Assembly: GCF_000936425.1 (NCBI RefSeq)
Contig: NZ_AVFK01000001.1
Span: 372,001-436,000, forward strand
Direction: 5' to 3'
From: Skermanella aerolata KACC 11604
Lineage (GTDB): Bacteria; Pseudomonadota; Alphaproteobacteria; Azospirillales; Azospirillaceae
DNA: 64,000 nucleotides
Numbering within the stretch: position 1 is the stretch's first letter; each line of letters opens with the position of its first letter. The position numbers were made by a program, and so were the translations under genes. A model generated the notes under the pieces. It saw only the letters and a program-made list of their open reading frames with translations. It searched no databases and was not told the origin of the DNA. Shown piece by piece: positions 54,705 through 64,000 of the stretch.

Positions 54705-55700
54705 TTATCGGACCTTTATGACATTACCGCGAAGATTTGCCGCACTCATCAGTTCGGTCGAAGCAGTCACCGCCTGTGCTTCCGTCTGATAGCGCCCGAC
54801 GCGGACAACCTTCCAGACTTGTCCGCTGCCGTTGGTCCAGTCGACCACGAAGGCTTCCCAACCCTTGGTCCCGAGACTCCGTTGAAGGCTCGCCGCATTG
54901 GCTGGGTCCTGGAAGCTGCCGACCTGGATCGTGAAGTAGGGGCCGGAGACGATCGGTGCCGCTGGCGGAACGGATTCCGCCATCCTGTCGGACGGGAGAG
55001 GTGCCGCATCATGCGGAGGCGCAGGGAGCGACGCGGACGGCGCTGGAGCCGAAGGTGCTCGGGTCACCAGGGCGCTGAGCGCGGCAATCCCGGGGTCGAT
55101 GTCTTCCTCGGCGGGCTTGTCCAATGGAGGGGTCAGTGGAATCGCGGGTACCGCCGGTGCAGGCGGTTCTGGTTCCCGTATCATTTCCGCGACGGGAGCG
55201 GCGACGGGGGGCGAAGCTTCCGCCAGGGCCGGAGGAGCCTCCGGTATGGCCGGCAGTGACTCCACCACGGGCGGCGGCGCGGGAGGAGACGGAGGAGGCG
55301 CTTCGGAAGCCGGTGGCGGAGTATCGGGCTGCTGCTCGGCCTGTCCCGCCGTCGGCGGCTGTGCCGGTTCCGGTTCCGCCGCAGCTGCCACGGGCGGCTC
55401 TGCCGACGGCGGAGAAACGCTTGGTGGCGCTGGCGATGGTGACGGTGGTGTTGCAGCGGGCGGTGTTGCGGCCGGCGTCTGCGGCAGCGGCGGAAGGGGC
55501 GGCAGGATGGACTCGGAAGCCGGCAACTCCGGCAGGGTGGTCGCCTGCCGCGTCGATGCAGGCGGCTGCACCTGGGCCGGAGTCTGTGCCGCTTCCCGGA
55601 TCGGCCTTTGCGGAGGAGCCAGCATGATGGTGCTGAGCCAGGCGCCGGCTGCAAAGGTCAGGACCAGGCCGGTGGCCATGGCTACGGACTTCAGGTTCAT
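54705..55700 (-). CDS. SPOR-domain protein with membrane anchor and long proline-rich region
   Basis: The 331-residue protein has one N-terminal membrane helix (VAMATGLVLTFAAGAWLS), about 190 residues of Pro/Ala/Glu-rich linker, and a C-terminal SPOR domain (YFTIQVGSFQDPANAASLQRSL). SPOR domains bind denuded septal glycan, so a cell-division role is likely. tatA lies upstream on the same strand with a strong hairpin between. Confidence 0.85.
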   Translation of the reverse strand: MNLKSVAMATGLVLTFAAGAWLSTIMLAPPQRPIREAAQTPAQVQPPASTRQATTLPELPASESILPPLPPLPQTPAATPPAATPPSPSPAPPSVSPPSAEPPVAAAAEPEPAQPPTAGQAEQQPDTPPPASEAPPPSPPAPPPVVESLPAIPEAPPALAEASPPVAAPVAEMIREPEPPAPAVPAIPLTPPLDKPAEEDIDPGIAALSALVTRAPSAPAPSASLPAPPHDAAPLPSDRMAESVPPAAPIVSGPYFTIQVGSFQDPANAASLQRSLGTKGWEAFVVDWTNGSGQVWKVVRVGRYQTEAQAVTASTELMSAANLRGNVIKVR

Positions 55701-55812
55701 TTTTCTTGTCCGGGCTTCAGCGACAGACCTTCCAAGCCGGTTCCGTCTGGCTGGGTATGCCTGATGCAGATAGACACGCAGGTCTTAAGGTTGCGTGAAT
55801 ACAAACAGACTT

Positions 55813-55841
55813 ACCGGGCGGCGCAGGGTGCGCCGCCCGGT
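55813..55841. terminator. Strong hairpin after tatA
   Basis: A 12-bp perfect stem (ACCGGGCGGCGC with GCGCCGCCCGGT) surrounds AGGGT. It lies 63 bases downstream of the tatA stop on the minus strand. On that strand it is followed by AAGTCTGTTTG, a weak T-run. It is probably the tatA terminator. Confidence 0.65.
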
Positions 55842-55903
55842 GATCCCTGTCGCTTCGATGTCCCGCCAGTCCGCCGCGTGAACGCACGCGGCGGAGTCGA
55901 GAT

Positions 55904-56116
55904 TCAGGCGCGGTGAACGGTATCGCGCGGCAGCTCGGCCGGCTTGACCACCGGCGTCGCCTGGACTTCCGGGGTATCCTCCTCCCGCAGGCCGTTGCGG
56001 AACTGCTTCATCCCGCGGGCGATGTCGCCCATCGCCTGGGGGATGCGCTTGGTGCCGAACAGCAGAACGACAGCTGCCAGGACGATGATCCAGTGGAAAA
56101 GGCTGAACGAACCCAT
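55904..56116 (-). CDS. tatA: Sec-independent protein translocase component TatA
   Basis: From ATG 56116 (GGAG upstream) the product has 70 residues: a short membrane helix (FHWIIVLAAVVLLFG), the conserved FG-TKRIPQAMGDIARGMKQF amphipathic helix, and a charged tail. TatA forms the pore that passes folded proteins across the inner membrane. tatB and tatC are not in the window. Confidence 0.9.
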   Translation of the reverse strand: MGSFSLFHWIIVLAAVVLLFGTKRIPQAMGDIARGMKQFRNGLREEDTPEVQATPVVKPAELPRDTVHRA

Positions 56117-56381
56117 ATGCTTGTCTCCAGTCCGTGACGACGTTGGCGCCGGCGCCCGGTTGCGCTTTTGATGATGTGGTAAGCCGCAGCGGATACGGAA
56201 AGGGTTGAAGGCTCCACATCGGCAACACGCCGTGTCATGGCCCGACCCCTCATCCCAGACAACCTCCCTCCCGCTGCAAACAGGACTTGCGGCGGGCACT
56301 ATAAGATGACTCGAGGTTCGGTGATAGGGGTAGGATGGATCGGAGGCTAATGAAATTGTCAGGGGTTGGACCCGGCAGGAA
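56117..56381. other. Non-coding stretch upstream of tatA
   Basis: No gene was seen in 265 bases between tatA and the small minus-strand gene at 56382. It probably holds the tatA promoter. Open frames that cross it are arginine/serine-rich and lack ribosome sites. Confidence 0.4.
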
Positions 56382-56564
56382 CTACTTGGATGGAATGTTC
56401 CTTGCCGTCCGATCCGAAACAAGCTGATCCAGCACGTAGGCCATTCCCATCGCCACCGAGAACGTCGGGTCCTCGTAGGTGATCCTCGCGCCGACCTCAC
56501 GGCAGATGATGCGGCTGTTGTGGACCGCGGTATAGATGCTGGCGGATTGGTTCTTGCCGTTCAT
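56382..56564 (-). CDS. Small protein of unknown function
   Basis: From ATG 56564 the product has 60 residues with the core HNSRIICREVGARITYEDPT and FSVAMGMAYVLDQL. It has no membrane segment or known domain. A GGGGA lies 11 bases before the ATG; an in-frame ATG at 56597 is possible. Weakly supported. Confidence 0.45.
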   Translation of the reverse strand: MNGKNQSASIYTAVHNSRIICREVGARITYEDPTFSVAMGMAYVLDQLVSDRTARNIPSK

Positions 56565-56702
56565 TCGTGACTTTCCCCTGGTCGTTCGTTCTTCCATCGC
56601 CCGAATGCGGGGCGGCTGGCAAAACGATAGGGGCATAGGACAAGTCATGAAAAGCAAAAAGGATTTGACGAAACGTCAAGGGATCCCTTGACGATCAATC
56701 CG

Positions 56703-57497
56703 TCAATGCATGCTCTCCAGCTCCTGGCGGCTCTGCTCGCCGGGCAGCTTGCCCAGGATGATCATCCCCAGGACCTCGTCCTTGGTGACGTCGGATGTAT
56801 TGCAGGTGCCGACCAGCTTGCCGTTCTTCATGACGCTGACCCGGTCCGACAGGTCAAAGACGTCGTGCAGGTCGTGGCTGATCAGGAAGATACCGATACC
56901 TTCCTTCTTCAACTGCTTGATCAGCTCGGCGACCTGACGGGTTTCCTGCGGTCCCAGCGCCGCAGTCGGCTCGTCCATGATGAGGATCTTCGCGTTGAAG
57001 TGCAGGGCGCGGGCGATCGCGACCGACTGCCGCTGGCCGCCCGACAGGTTCTTGACCGGCTCCTTGATCTTGCGGAAGTTGGGGTTGAGCCTGCCCATGA
57101 CATCGCGGGTCGCGCGCTCCATCGCGTCGTCGTCCAGCGTCCCGTAGGGCGTCATCAACTCCCGGCCAAGGAACAGGTTGCCCGGTGCGTCGATGTTGTC
57201 GGCTAGCGCCAGCGTCTGGTAGATGGTCTCGATCCCCAGCGCCTTGGCGTCGCGCGGGCTGCGGATATCCACCTTCTCGCCGTTGATCAGGATGTCGCCG
57301 GAATTCGCCTGATAGGCGCCGGACAGGATCTTGATGAGGGTCGATTTGCCGGCGCCGTTGTGTCCGAGCAGTCCGACGACCTCGCCGGGATGAAGATCGA
57401 TGGTCACGCCGTCCACCGCCTTGACACCGCCGAACTGGATGGAAATGTCCCGCATCTCCACGAGCGGAACGCCCTTGGACGGATTGCTTGCCGACAT
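56703..57497 (-). CDS. Sugar ABC transporter ATP-binding protein with a single ATPase domain
   Basis: From ATG 57497 (GGGGAG upstream) the protein has 264 residues: Walker [10 protein letters not shown], signature [15 protein letters not shown], Walker [13 protein letters not shown] and HDLHDV. Typical XylG/RbsA/AraG proteins have two ATPase domains (about 500 residues); this one has one, as in FrcA-type systems, so it should work as a homodimer. It is the third gene after xylF- and xylH-like genes. Confidence 0.88.
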   Translation of the reverse strand: MSASNPSKGVPLVEMRDISIQFGGVKAVDGVTIDLHPGEVVGLLGHNGAGKSTLIKILSGAYQANSGDILINGEKVDIRSPRDAKALGIETIYQTLALADNIDAPGNLFLGRELMTPYGTLDDDAMERATRDVMGRLNPNFRKIKEPVKNLSGGQRQSVAIARALHFNAKILIMDEPTAALGPQETRQVAELIKQLKKEGIGIFLISHDLHDVFDLSDRVSVMKNGKLVGTCNTSDVTKDEVLGMIILGKLPGEQSRQELESMH

Positions 57498-57620
57498 CGG
57501 TCTTCTCCCCGGTAGCTTGTCATATTGGCCTAGCCTGGCTCCAGGGCAGGCCCATAGTGTCCATCGAATTCTTGGAGGTTTCGCCAAGGGCGCTCCGCAC
57601 TGGAGCGTGGCGTTCCGCCG

Positions 57621-58853
57621 TCAGCGCCGCCGCCGTTGATAGACGGTATCCAGCCAGACCGCCGATATCAGCACCAGCCCGATCACGACCGGCTGCATCG
57701 GGGTCGAGATGTTCAGCAGGATCATGCCGCTTTGCAGGCTCTGCATGATCAGGGCGCCCAGGATGGCGCCGGCGATCGTGCCGACCCCGCCCGACAGCGA
57801 AGTTCCGCCGATCACGGCCGCCGCGATGACGGACAGCTCCAGCAGCGACCCGGTGGAGTTGAGGCCCGCGTTCAGCCGAGCGGTCTGGATCGCGCCGGCT
57901 ATGGCCGACAGCACCCCCATCATCACGAAGATCATCACGGTGACCTTGCGGACATTGATGCCTCCAAGTTCCGCCGCCTCCGGGTTGCCACCGATCGCGA
58001 AGACGTATCGGCCGAACTTCGTCACCTTGGTCAGGGCCGACATGCCGACCGCGACGACGATCAGGATCAGCACCGGGATCGGGATTCCCTGCGGGATCTG
58101 GGTGCGCGGCCGGTAGTACGAGTTCATCACCTGGACGAAGCCGACGATCACCGCGACCGAGACGACCAAGACCAGCGCCTCCGCCCAAAGCGGACGGACC
58201 GGGAAGTTGTAGCGGTTGCGCCGCTGGCGGGTCCGGAACGCCTTGATCACGACGGCGGCGATGAACAGGACCCCGACCACCCAGCTCCAGAACTCGCCGA
58301 TCGATCCGTCCAGGCCGCCGCCCAGGAGCTGGAAGTTTGGGTCCATCGGAGCGACAGTACGTCCCTCCGTGATCCACCAAGCCAATCCCCGGAAGATCAG
58401 CAGCCCGCCCAGCGTCACGATGAAGGCGGGGACCGCCCGATAGGCCACCCACCAGCCCTGGAAAGCTCCGATCGCCGCTCCCAGAACCAGCCCCAGGACC
58501 AGCGACAGCAGCCAGTTCCAGGACGTCCCGATCGGCAGGATCTCGACCTGGAGCACGGCCATCGCCATGCCGACGAACCCCAGCACGGAGCCGACCGACA
58601 GGTCGATGTGGCGAGCCACGATCACCAGCACCATGCCGGTCGCCATGATGCCGACGACGCTGGTCTGGACCGACAGGTTCCAGAGATTGCGCGCGGTCAG
58701 GAAGATGCCGCCGGTCAGCAGGTCCAGCCCGACCCAGATCACCACCAGCGCCGCCGCCATCGCAAGCAGCCGTGTGTCGATCTCGAGCGCGTCGATCAGG
58801 CCGCGGGCGCCCTGCGGTCGCGCGGCGCCCGGCGTTTCAACGGCAGTCGTCAT
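57621..58853 (-). CDS. xylH: Xylose-type sugar ABC transporter permease
   Basis: The 410-residue permease has about ten membrane helices and the XylH-type segments (NLWNLSVQTSVVGIMATGMVLVIVARHIDLSVGS, FAIGGNPEAAELGGINVRKV, GGTSLSGGVGTIAGAILGAL). It is longer than RbsC (about 320), as XylH is. It lies 25 bases after the binding-protein gene. Confidence 0.9.
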   Translation of the reverse strand: MTTAVETPGAARPQGARGLIDALEIDTRLLAMAAALVVIWVGLDLLTGGIFLTARNLWNLSVQTSVVGIMATGMVLVIVARHIDLSVGSVLGFVGMAMAVLQVEILPIGTSWNWLLSLVLGLVLGAAIGAFQGWWVAYRAVPAFIVTLGGLLIFRGLAWWITEGRTVAPMDPNFQLLGGGLDGSIGEFWSWVVGVLFIAAVVIKAFRTRQRRNRYNFPVRPLWAEALVLVVSVAVIVGFVQVMNSYYRPRTQIPQGIPIPVLILIVVAVGMSALTKVTKFGRYVFAIGGNPEAAELGGINVRKVTVMIFVMMGVLSAIAGAIQTARLNAGLNSTGSLLELSVIAAAVIGGTSLSGGVGTIAGAILGALIMQSLQSGMILLNISTPMQPVVIGLVLISAVWLDTVYQRRRR

Positions 58854-58878
58854 TCTCGCGACTCCTTCGGCGAGCTTT

Positions 58879-59925
58879 CTACTGGCAGGCCTTGGGGGCC
58901 TTGGCCTTGTCGACGCCCTGGCAGACCACGTCCTTCTTCACCCAGCCGGCATCGACGACGAGGTTCAGGTTGTCCTGCGTGATCGGGACTGGCGTCAGGA
59001 AGATGGCGTCGAGCGGGACGCGCTTGGCGCCTTCGGACCACTTGGTCGCGCCCTTGATCTTGGCCGGCTCCGTTCCCTTGGCCATCTCCACGGCGATTTC
59101 CGCCGCGTTCTTGCCCAGTTCCCGCGCGTCCTTCCAGACGCTGACGGTTTGAAGTCCGCGCGCCACCCGGTTGAGCGCGGCTTGGTCGGCGTCCTGGCCG
59201 GAAACTGGAATGCCCTGAAGTCCTTGTGCGGAAAGCGCCGCGATGGCGCCGCCGGCGGTGCCGTCGTTGGAGGCGACGACCGCATCGACCTTGTTGTTGT
59301 TGGCGGTCAGGATCTGTTCCATGTTCCGCTGGGCGTTCTCGGGCAGCCAGCCGTCGGTGTACTGCTCGCCTACCACCTTGATGTCGCCCTTGTCGATCGA
59401 GGGCTTCAGCACTTCGACCTGTCCGGCATGGAGGAAATCGGCGTTGGGGTCGGCGGCGCTCCCCTTGATGAAGACGTAGTTGCCCTTGGGCTGGACCTTG
59501 AGGATCTGGCGGGCCTGGATGCGGCCGACTTCCTTGTTGTCGAAGGTCAGGTAGAAGACGCCGGGCGCTTCGATCAGGCGGTCGTAGCCGACGACCGGGA
59601 TGCCCTCGGCGGTCGCCTTGGCGATGGCCGGCATGATCGCGTTGTTGTCCTGCGCCAGCACGATCAGCGCCGTCGCCCCGCGTGAGATCAGGCTTTCCAC
59701 GTCGGCAAGCTGCTTGGACGGCGAGCTTTGGGCATCGGCGCTGATGTAGTCGGCGCCCAATTCGGTCAAGCGCGCTTTGATCGCGGCCTCGTCGGTCTTC
59801 CAGCGCTCTTCCTGGAAATTGGACCAGCTTACTCCGACGACGGTTTTCTGTGCCATGGCGCTGGTCGCGACAGTCATGGCCAGCACGGCGCCCAGGCCTG
59901 CCAGGGCATGCTTGATGGGAATCAT
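58879..59925 (-). CDS. xylF: D-xylose-type periplasmic binding protein
   Basis: From ATG 59925 (GGGAGG upstream) the product has 348 residues: a signal peptide ending near SAMAQ, then a periplasmic-binding fold with XylF features ([63 protein letters not shown]). Xylose or a similar pentose is the likely ligand. No xylose isomerase or kinase gene is in the window. Confidence 0.9.
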   Translation of the reverse strand: MIPIKHALAGLGAVLAMTVATSAMAQKTVVGVSWSNFQEERWKTDEAAIKARLTELGADYISADAQSSPSKQLADVESLISRGATALIVLAQDNNAIMPAIAKATAEGIPVVGYDRLIEAPGVFYLTFDNKEVGRIQARQILKVQPKGNYVFIKGSAADPNADFLHAGQVEVLKPSIDKGDIKVVGEQYTDGWLPENAQRNMEQILTANNNKVDAVVASNDGTAGGAIAALSAQGLQGIPVSGQDADQAALNRVARGLQTVSVWKDARELGKNAAEIAVEMAKGTEPAKIKGATKWSEGAKRVPLDAIFLTPVPITQDNLNLVVDAGWVKKDVVCQGVDKAKAPKACQ

Positions 59926-60134
59926 TGAGTTCCGCCTCCCCAAAGGTTCATTCTTGTTGGCCCGGCTTGTGCCTGGGCATGTTTCCTGAAGCGCCTTGAG
60001 ACTTCGCCCGGGCCTCCAGACGATGCGGCAAACCAGCATTGCTTCGAATTGCCGCAGCGGAACGATGCCACGGCCCATCGGCCAAATCAATTGAGCTGAC
60101 CGGAGTGTTTGGCCTTAATTTGACATTCTAACGA

Positions 60135-60168
60135 AAAACGCCCTCTCCCGCGGTAACGGGAGAGGGCG
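60135..60168 (-). terminator. Rho-independent terminator of the cyclophilin gene
   Basis: On the minus strand a 12-bp stem (CGCCCTCTCCCG with CGGGAGAGGGCG, loop of six) is followed by TTTTTCG. It lies 29 bases after the cyclophilin stop codon. Confidence 0.9.
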
Positions 60169-60197
60169 TGCCGGCCGGAAAGAACCGGGTCGGGGCC

Positions 60198-60746
<549 letters not shown>

Positions 60747-60862
60747 CGTTGCTTCCATACAGCAGGTCGGTGAAGCGGCGACCATAGTGGATGCGGTGCC
60801 GGGTTTAAAGCGCGGGCGAACGGGCGGGCATTATCTTTCCGGTGGAACCGCACGTCGAAAGG

Positions 60863-62392
60863 TCAGCTTGCCCGCGCCAGCGTGCGGGATCCGGCCAGCC
60901 ATTCCGCCAGTTTCGATGCCCCCTCCGGCGGTACGTGAAGACCGAGCTTGGTCCGGCGCCACAGGATATCGTCGGCGGTGTTCGCCCATTCCTCGCGGAC
61001 CAGCCAGTCGACTTCCCGTTCGTAAAGCCCGCCGCCGAAATCGATGCCCATGTCGGAAAGCTTGGTGGATGGCCCCACGATCCGCTCCGCCAGGGTTCCG
61101 TAGAGCCGGCATAGCCGCTGGGCGACGTCTTCGGGCAGCCATGGGTGGCGCGCCTTGAAGGCGGCGGCGAAGGGCTCGAACCGGTGGCTCGCCATGTCGC
61201 CGCCCGGCAGCGCCGCGTCGGCGGTCCAAGATGGTTTCAGGTCCGGAACGAAGCGTTTCAGCTTGTCCATCGCGTGCTCGGCAAGCCGGCGGTAGGTCGT
61301 GATCTTGCCGCCATAGATCGACAGCAGCGGCGCTTCGCCCGGGTTCCCCGCAAGGTCGAAGACATAGTCGCGGGTCACCGCCGACGGGTTGGCCGCACTG
61401 TCGTCGTCATAGAGCGGCCGCACGCCGGAGTAGCTGCGGACGACATCGGCCGGTCCGATCTGCTTCGCAAAGTACCGGTTGACCGCATCGCACAGGTAGT
61501 CGGTCTCCTCCGGCGTGATCCTGACGTCGGTGGCGTCGCCCTCGAAGGGAATGTCGGTCGTACCGATCAGCGTGAAGCGATGCTCGTAGGGAATCGCGAA
61601 GATCACGCGGCGGTCGGTGTTCTGGAGGATATAGGCGTGGTCCCCGTCGAACAGGCGGGGAACGACGATGTGGCTTCCCTTGACCAGCCGCATGTGGGCG
61701 GAGCCGGATTGCCCGGCTACGCCGTGAAGCACCCGCTCGACCCACGGGCCGGCGGCATTGACTAGGATTCGAGCCCTCACGACCCGCTCGGCGCCGGTGG
61801 CGAGATCCTTCAGCTTGGCAGTCCAGCGATCGCCTTCCCGTCGGGCTTCGGTGCAGCGGGTTCTCAGCAGGATTTCCGCGCCGCGAACCCGTGCGTCCAT
61901 CGCGTTCAGTACGACAAGCCGCGAGTCCTCGACCCAGCAGTCGGAATAGGCGAAGCCCCGGGTAAGCTCCGGCTTGAGCGGAGCGCCTTCCACCCAGTCG
62001 GTCCGGAAGCTCAAGCTCTTGGTGCCGGGCAGGCTGCGCTTGCCGCCGATATGGTCGTACAGGAACAACCCCAGGCGGATCATCCAGGCCGGCCGGAGGA
62101 GCTTGTTGTGGGGGAGCACGAACCGCATCGGCCAGATGATGTGCGGCGCATTGCGCAGAAGCACCTCGCGCTCGGCCAGCGCTTCCCGCACCAGCCGGAA
62201 CTCGTACTGCTCCAGGTAGCGCAATCCACCGTGGATCAGCTTGCTGCTGGAGGAAGACGTGGCGCTGGCAAGGTCGGCCTGTTCGCACAGGACGACGGAG
62301 AGTCCCCGGCCGGCCGCATCGCGCGCGATCCCGGCACCGTTGATGCCGCCGCCGATCACCAGCATATCCACCGTTCCATCCTCCGCGGACAT
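60863..62392 (-). CDS. glpD: Glycerol-3-phosphate dehydrogenase (FAD-dependent)
   Basis: From ATG 62392, behind GGAGGTGGGG, the enzyme has 509 residues: the FAD motif VIGGGINGAGIARDAAGRG near the N-terminus, SSSSSKLIHGGLRYLEQYEF, and a C-terminal DAO domain ending (GGGLYEREVDWLVREEWA). It oxidises glycerol-3-phosphate to DHAP and passes electrons to quinone. Two tandem GlpR-type operators lie just upstream, so it is probably repressed by GlpR. glpR, glpK and glpF are not in the window. Confidence 0.95.
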   Translation of the reverse strand: MSAEDGTVDMLVIGGGINGAGIARDAAGRGLSVVLCEQADLASATSSSSSKLIHGGLRYLEQYEFRLVREALAEREVLLRNAPHIIWPMRFVLPHNKLLRPAWMIRLGLFLYDHIGGKRSLPGTKSLSFRTDWVEGAPLKPELTRGFAYSDCWVEDSRLVVLNAMDARVRGAEILLRTRCTEARREGDRWTAKLKDLATGAERVVRARILVNAAGPWVERVLHGVAGQSGSAHMRLVKGSHIVVPRLFDGDHAYILQNTDRRVIFAIPYEHRFTLIGTTDIPFEGDATDVRITPEETDYLCDAVNRYFAKQIGPADVVRSYSGVRPLYDDDSAANPSAVTRDYVFDLAGNPGEAPLLSIYGGKITTYRRLAEHAMDKLKRFVPDLKPSWTADAALPGGDMASHRFEPFAAAFKARHPWLPEDVAQRLCRLYGTLAERIVGPSTKLSDMGIDFGGGLYEREVDWLVREEWANTADDILWRRTKLGLHVPPEGASKLAEWLAGSRTLARAS

Positions 62393-62412
62393 CCCCACCT
62401 CCAAGCCATGAT

Positions 62413-62430
62413 ATGTTCGAATACGAACAT
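62413..62430 (-). promoter_or_regulatory. GlpR-type operator 1 upstream of glpD
   Basis: ATGTTCGAATACGAACAT has arms ATGTTCG/CGAACAT around AATA. It closely follows the GlpR operator consensus known in enterobacteria (ATGTTCG-N4-CGAACAT). It ends 20 bases before the glpD start codon. Confidence 0.82.
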
Positions 62431-62444
62431 AATATCGCTTCCGC

Positions 62445-62462
62445 ATTTTCGCAAACGAACAT
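62445..62462 (-). promoter_or_regulatory. GlpR-type operator 2 upstream of glpD
   Basis: ATTTTCGCAAACGAACAT matches the operator form with one arm altered (ATTTTCG versus ATGTTCG). Its centre is 32 bases from that of operator 1, about three helix turns, so two repressor units could bind on the same DNA face. Confidence 0.75.
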
Positions 62463-62545
62463 TCCGAAATGTCCTTTTTCTGCCACGAGAAGGTGGAAGG
62501 GTGGTTCGATCGACGGTTATCCTTGAGATGGAGGTAGGAGCAGCT

Positions 62546-64000
62546 ATGGCGCGCCGCTGGGTATGGGGTCTTCTGATAGCGACAGGTGCCGGACTCGCCG
62601 GCATCGCCATCCTTCCGGCCATCATCGAGTGGCAGGGAACGAGGCTGATCCGCGAGTCGCTTTCGCCGACCGCGCACCTCGACGTCGTCCATCTCGGGCT
62701 GGGCGGCAGTACGTTCAGCATCGGCGAGGAGGGACCAGAGGGACGCCGGATCGGTCGGATCGACCTTGCCTATTCCATCGGACAGGGCGTTTCCGCGCGG
62801 CTGGACCTCGATATCCCGGTCGCCGGCCTGTTGCCGGACGGCGTCGACGCTCCCGATGCCGTTCTGAAAACGGCAGGCGCGGTCGAGCCACTGGAAGGAT
62901 GGCGCTGGCGCTTCGTTCCCGACGACTGCGTGACTTTGACTGCCAGGCGTATCGTGCTGGGGAACGCCACGGTTACCCGTCCCGAGTCGCTCTGTTTGAA
63001 GCCCGTTCCGAGTCGCGACTTCCTGGTGTTCGACCTCGCCGAGGGATGGCATACGGCCTTTCAGGCGCGGAGCGTCACGCTCGCTGCAGAGATGCCTGAC
63101 TTGAAGATCGTCGGCAGTCTGCCCGAAGCGACCGTCGAAGCGACGTTCACCATCGGCGGCGACTTGACCGCGCTGGACGCCGGCTGGCGCAAAGCCAAGG
63201 TCAACCTTCCCGGCCGGGAGATCGCCGGCGACGGCTTCAGTGGAAACCTGTCGATTGATGGGGCGGTCGACCGGCCCCTGAAAGCTGATTACGCTATCGC
63301 AACGATCGCCAGCGGACATGATCCCGCCTTCTTTGCTCCGATGAAGCTGAGCGGGACTGCCGATGGGTCCCTCGACAGGGAGATCGCCTTCGATGCGCTT
63401 CTGACGGACCGCTCCGGAAAGGTGTCGATGGCGCTCAAGGGTCGGCACGACCTGTCCACCGGGGCCGGGCAGGCGGGACTTCGATTGAAGCCGACGCTGT
63501 TCGGCGCGGAAGCAGCCCAGTTCGCGGCGTTGTTTCCCGTAACCAGGCAATGGATCGGCGAATTCGCCGGCACGGTCGGCATCAGGGCACGGACCGCTTG
63601 GGGGCAGGGGGCGGGCCCTGGAAAAGCTGAAATCCTGCTGAAGGACCTCGCCATCGACGCTGGGGCGGTGACCGCCCAGGGCATCAACGCGGTGGTGACG
63701 GCGGACAGGCTGTCGCCCCTTCGCCTACCGGACGGCCAGACGATCTCCGTTGCCCTGATGGATGCCGGCGTCCCGCTGACCGATGGCGAGATCCGGTTCG
63801 GCGTCCGGGGCGACCGGCTTTCCGTTGCGAAGGCGGAATGGAACTGGGCGGGCGGGAAACTGAGAGCCGCTCCTTTCGAAGTTGGAATGGGTGACGACGA
63901 CCGGACCATCGTGCTGGAAGCGCAGGACGTCGATCTGCGCCAGCTCCTTTCCCTCGCGGCGGTGGACGGTCTCTCCGCGTCCGGCACCCTTCGCGGCAGC
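62546..64000 (+). CDS. YdbH-family intermembrane-transport-like protein (partial, runs off the end)
   Basis: The frame opens at ATG 62546 (TAGGAG upstream; an in-frame ATG at 62528 is an alternative) and stays open for 485 codons to the edge. An N-terminal membrane helix (WGLLIATGAGLAGIAILPAI) is followed by beta-rich repeats. The last part carries the YdbH-like pattern WAGGKLRAAPFEVG then DVDLRQLLSLAAVDGLSASG. YdbH, with TamB and YhdP, bridges inner and outer membranes to carry phospholipid. It diverges from glpD. Confidence 0.82.
   Translation, partial: MARRWVWGLLIATGAGLAGIAILPAIIEWQGTRLIRESLSPTAHLDVVHLGLGGSTFSIGEEGPEGRRIGRIDLAYSIGQGVSARLDLDIPVAGLLPDGVDAPDAVLKTAGAVEPLEGWRWRFVPDDCVTLTARRIVLGNATVTRPESLCLKPVPSRDFLVFDLAEGWHTAFQARSVTLAAEMPDLKIVGSLPEATVEATFTIGGDLTALDAGWRKAKVNLPGREIAGDGFSGNLSIDGAVDRPLKADYAIATIASGHDPAFFAPMKLSGTADGSLDREIAFDALLTDRSGKVSMALKGRHDLSTGAGQAGLRLKPTLFGAEAAQFAALFPVTRQWIGEFAGTVGIRARTAWGQGAGPGKAEILLKDLAIDAGAVTAQGINAVVTADRLSPLRLPDGQTISVALMDAGVPLTDGEIRFGVRGDRLSVAKAEWNWAGGKLRAAPFEVGMGDDDRTIVLEAQDVDLRQLLSLAAVDGLSASGTLRGS

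Noticed and set aside
62393-63550. Upstream extension of the glpD frame on the minus strand
   Set aside because: It crosses the GlpR operators and lies opposite the YdbH-like gene; glpD family N-terminus and a strong ribosome site place the start at 62392.

Overview
The window is high-GC, densely coded bacterial DNA. Gene content and protein style point to an alphaproteobacterium, probably Rhodospirillales (Azospirillum/Skermanella-like): a candidate alpha-r8/MmgR-type small RNA, FadR-type GntR and LuxR-type regulators, an SSS-type sensor kinase, and outer-membrane proteins typical of that order. The taxonomic placement is inference. No rRNA, tRNA, CRISPR array, insertion sequence or phage gene was seen. 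The window reads as chromosome-type housekeeping and accessory metabolism.

Layout. 1-2161 is the 3' end of a hydrogenase-4-like membrane complex (HyfF-like end, HyfG-like large subunit without the NiFe cysteines, NuoB/HyfI-like small subunit). 2180-5244 (minus) holds a lipoprotein and an unusual ExeA-type AAA ATPase with ankyrin repeats. 5513-13097 (plus) is a polyamine-type ABC transporter with murJ lodged inside it, followed by an ethanolamine-type permease. 13139-14778 has a start-codon hairpin, a histidine phosphatase, a candidate sRNA and two small minus-strand proteins.

14954-24103 is a polysaccharide locus: two NAD-dependent epimerases, a BBP2-type outer-membrane barrel, a Wza-type export lipoprotein, rmlC, rmlA, an SAF-domain oxidoreductase and a second AAA ATPase. 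It has no glycosyltransferase, polymerase or flippase of its own. Next come three LuxR-type regulators (25100-28360), one with a degenerate receiver, separated by AT-richer non-coding DNA. They are placed as if to control the locus.

28419-37517 (minus) carries a TauE/SafE exporter and a likely operon of GntR regulator, dipeptide-type ABC transporter and gamma-glutamyltransferase, headed by a 24-bp perfect palindrome. 37600-48222 is a mix of single genes (mepA, dienelactone hydrolase, msrA, rluE-like, peptidoglycan-binding and ankyrin proteins, carbamoylase-type amidase, flavoprotein, glycosyltransferase, ArsC-like protein, DapA-like aldolase, alpha/beta hydrolase).

48291-54571 (minus) is a signalling block: CheY-like regulator, a histidine-kinase-like/DnaQ exonuclease fusion, a small membrane protein, an SSS-transporter histidine kinase and a ZIP metal transporter. 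54705-60746 holds a SPOR protein, tatA, a xylose-type ABC transporter with a one-domain ATPase, and a cyclophilin. The window ends with glpD, preceded by two tandem GlpR-type operators, and a divergent YdbH-family protein that runs off the end.
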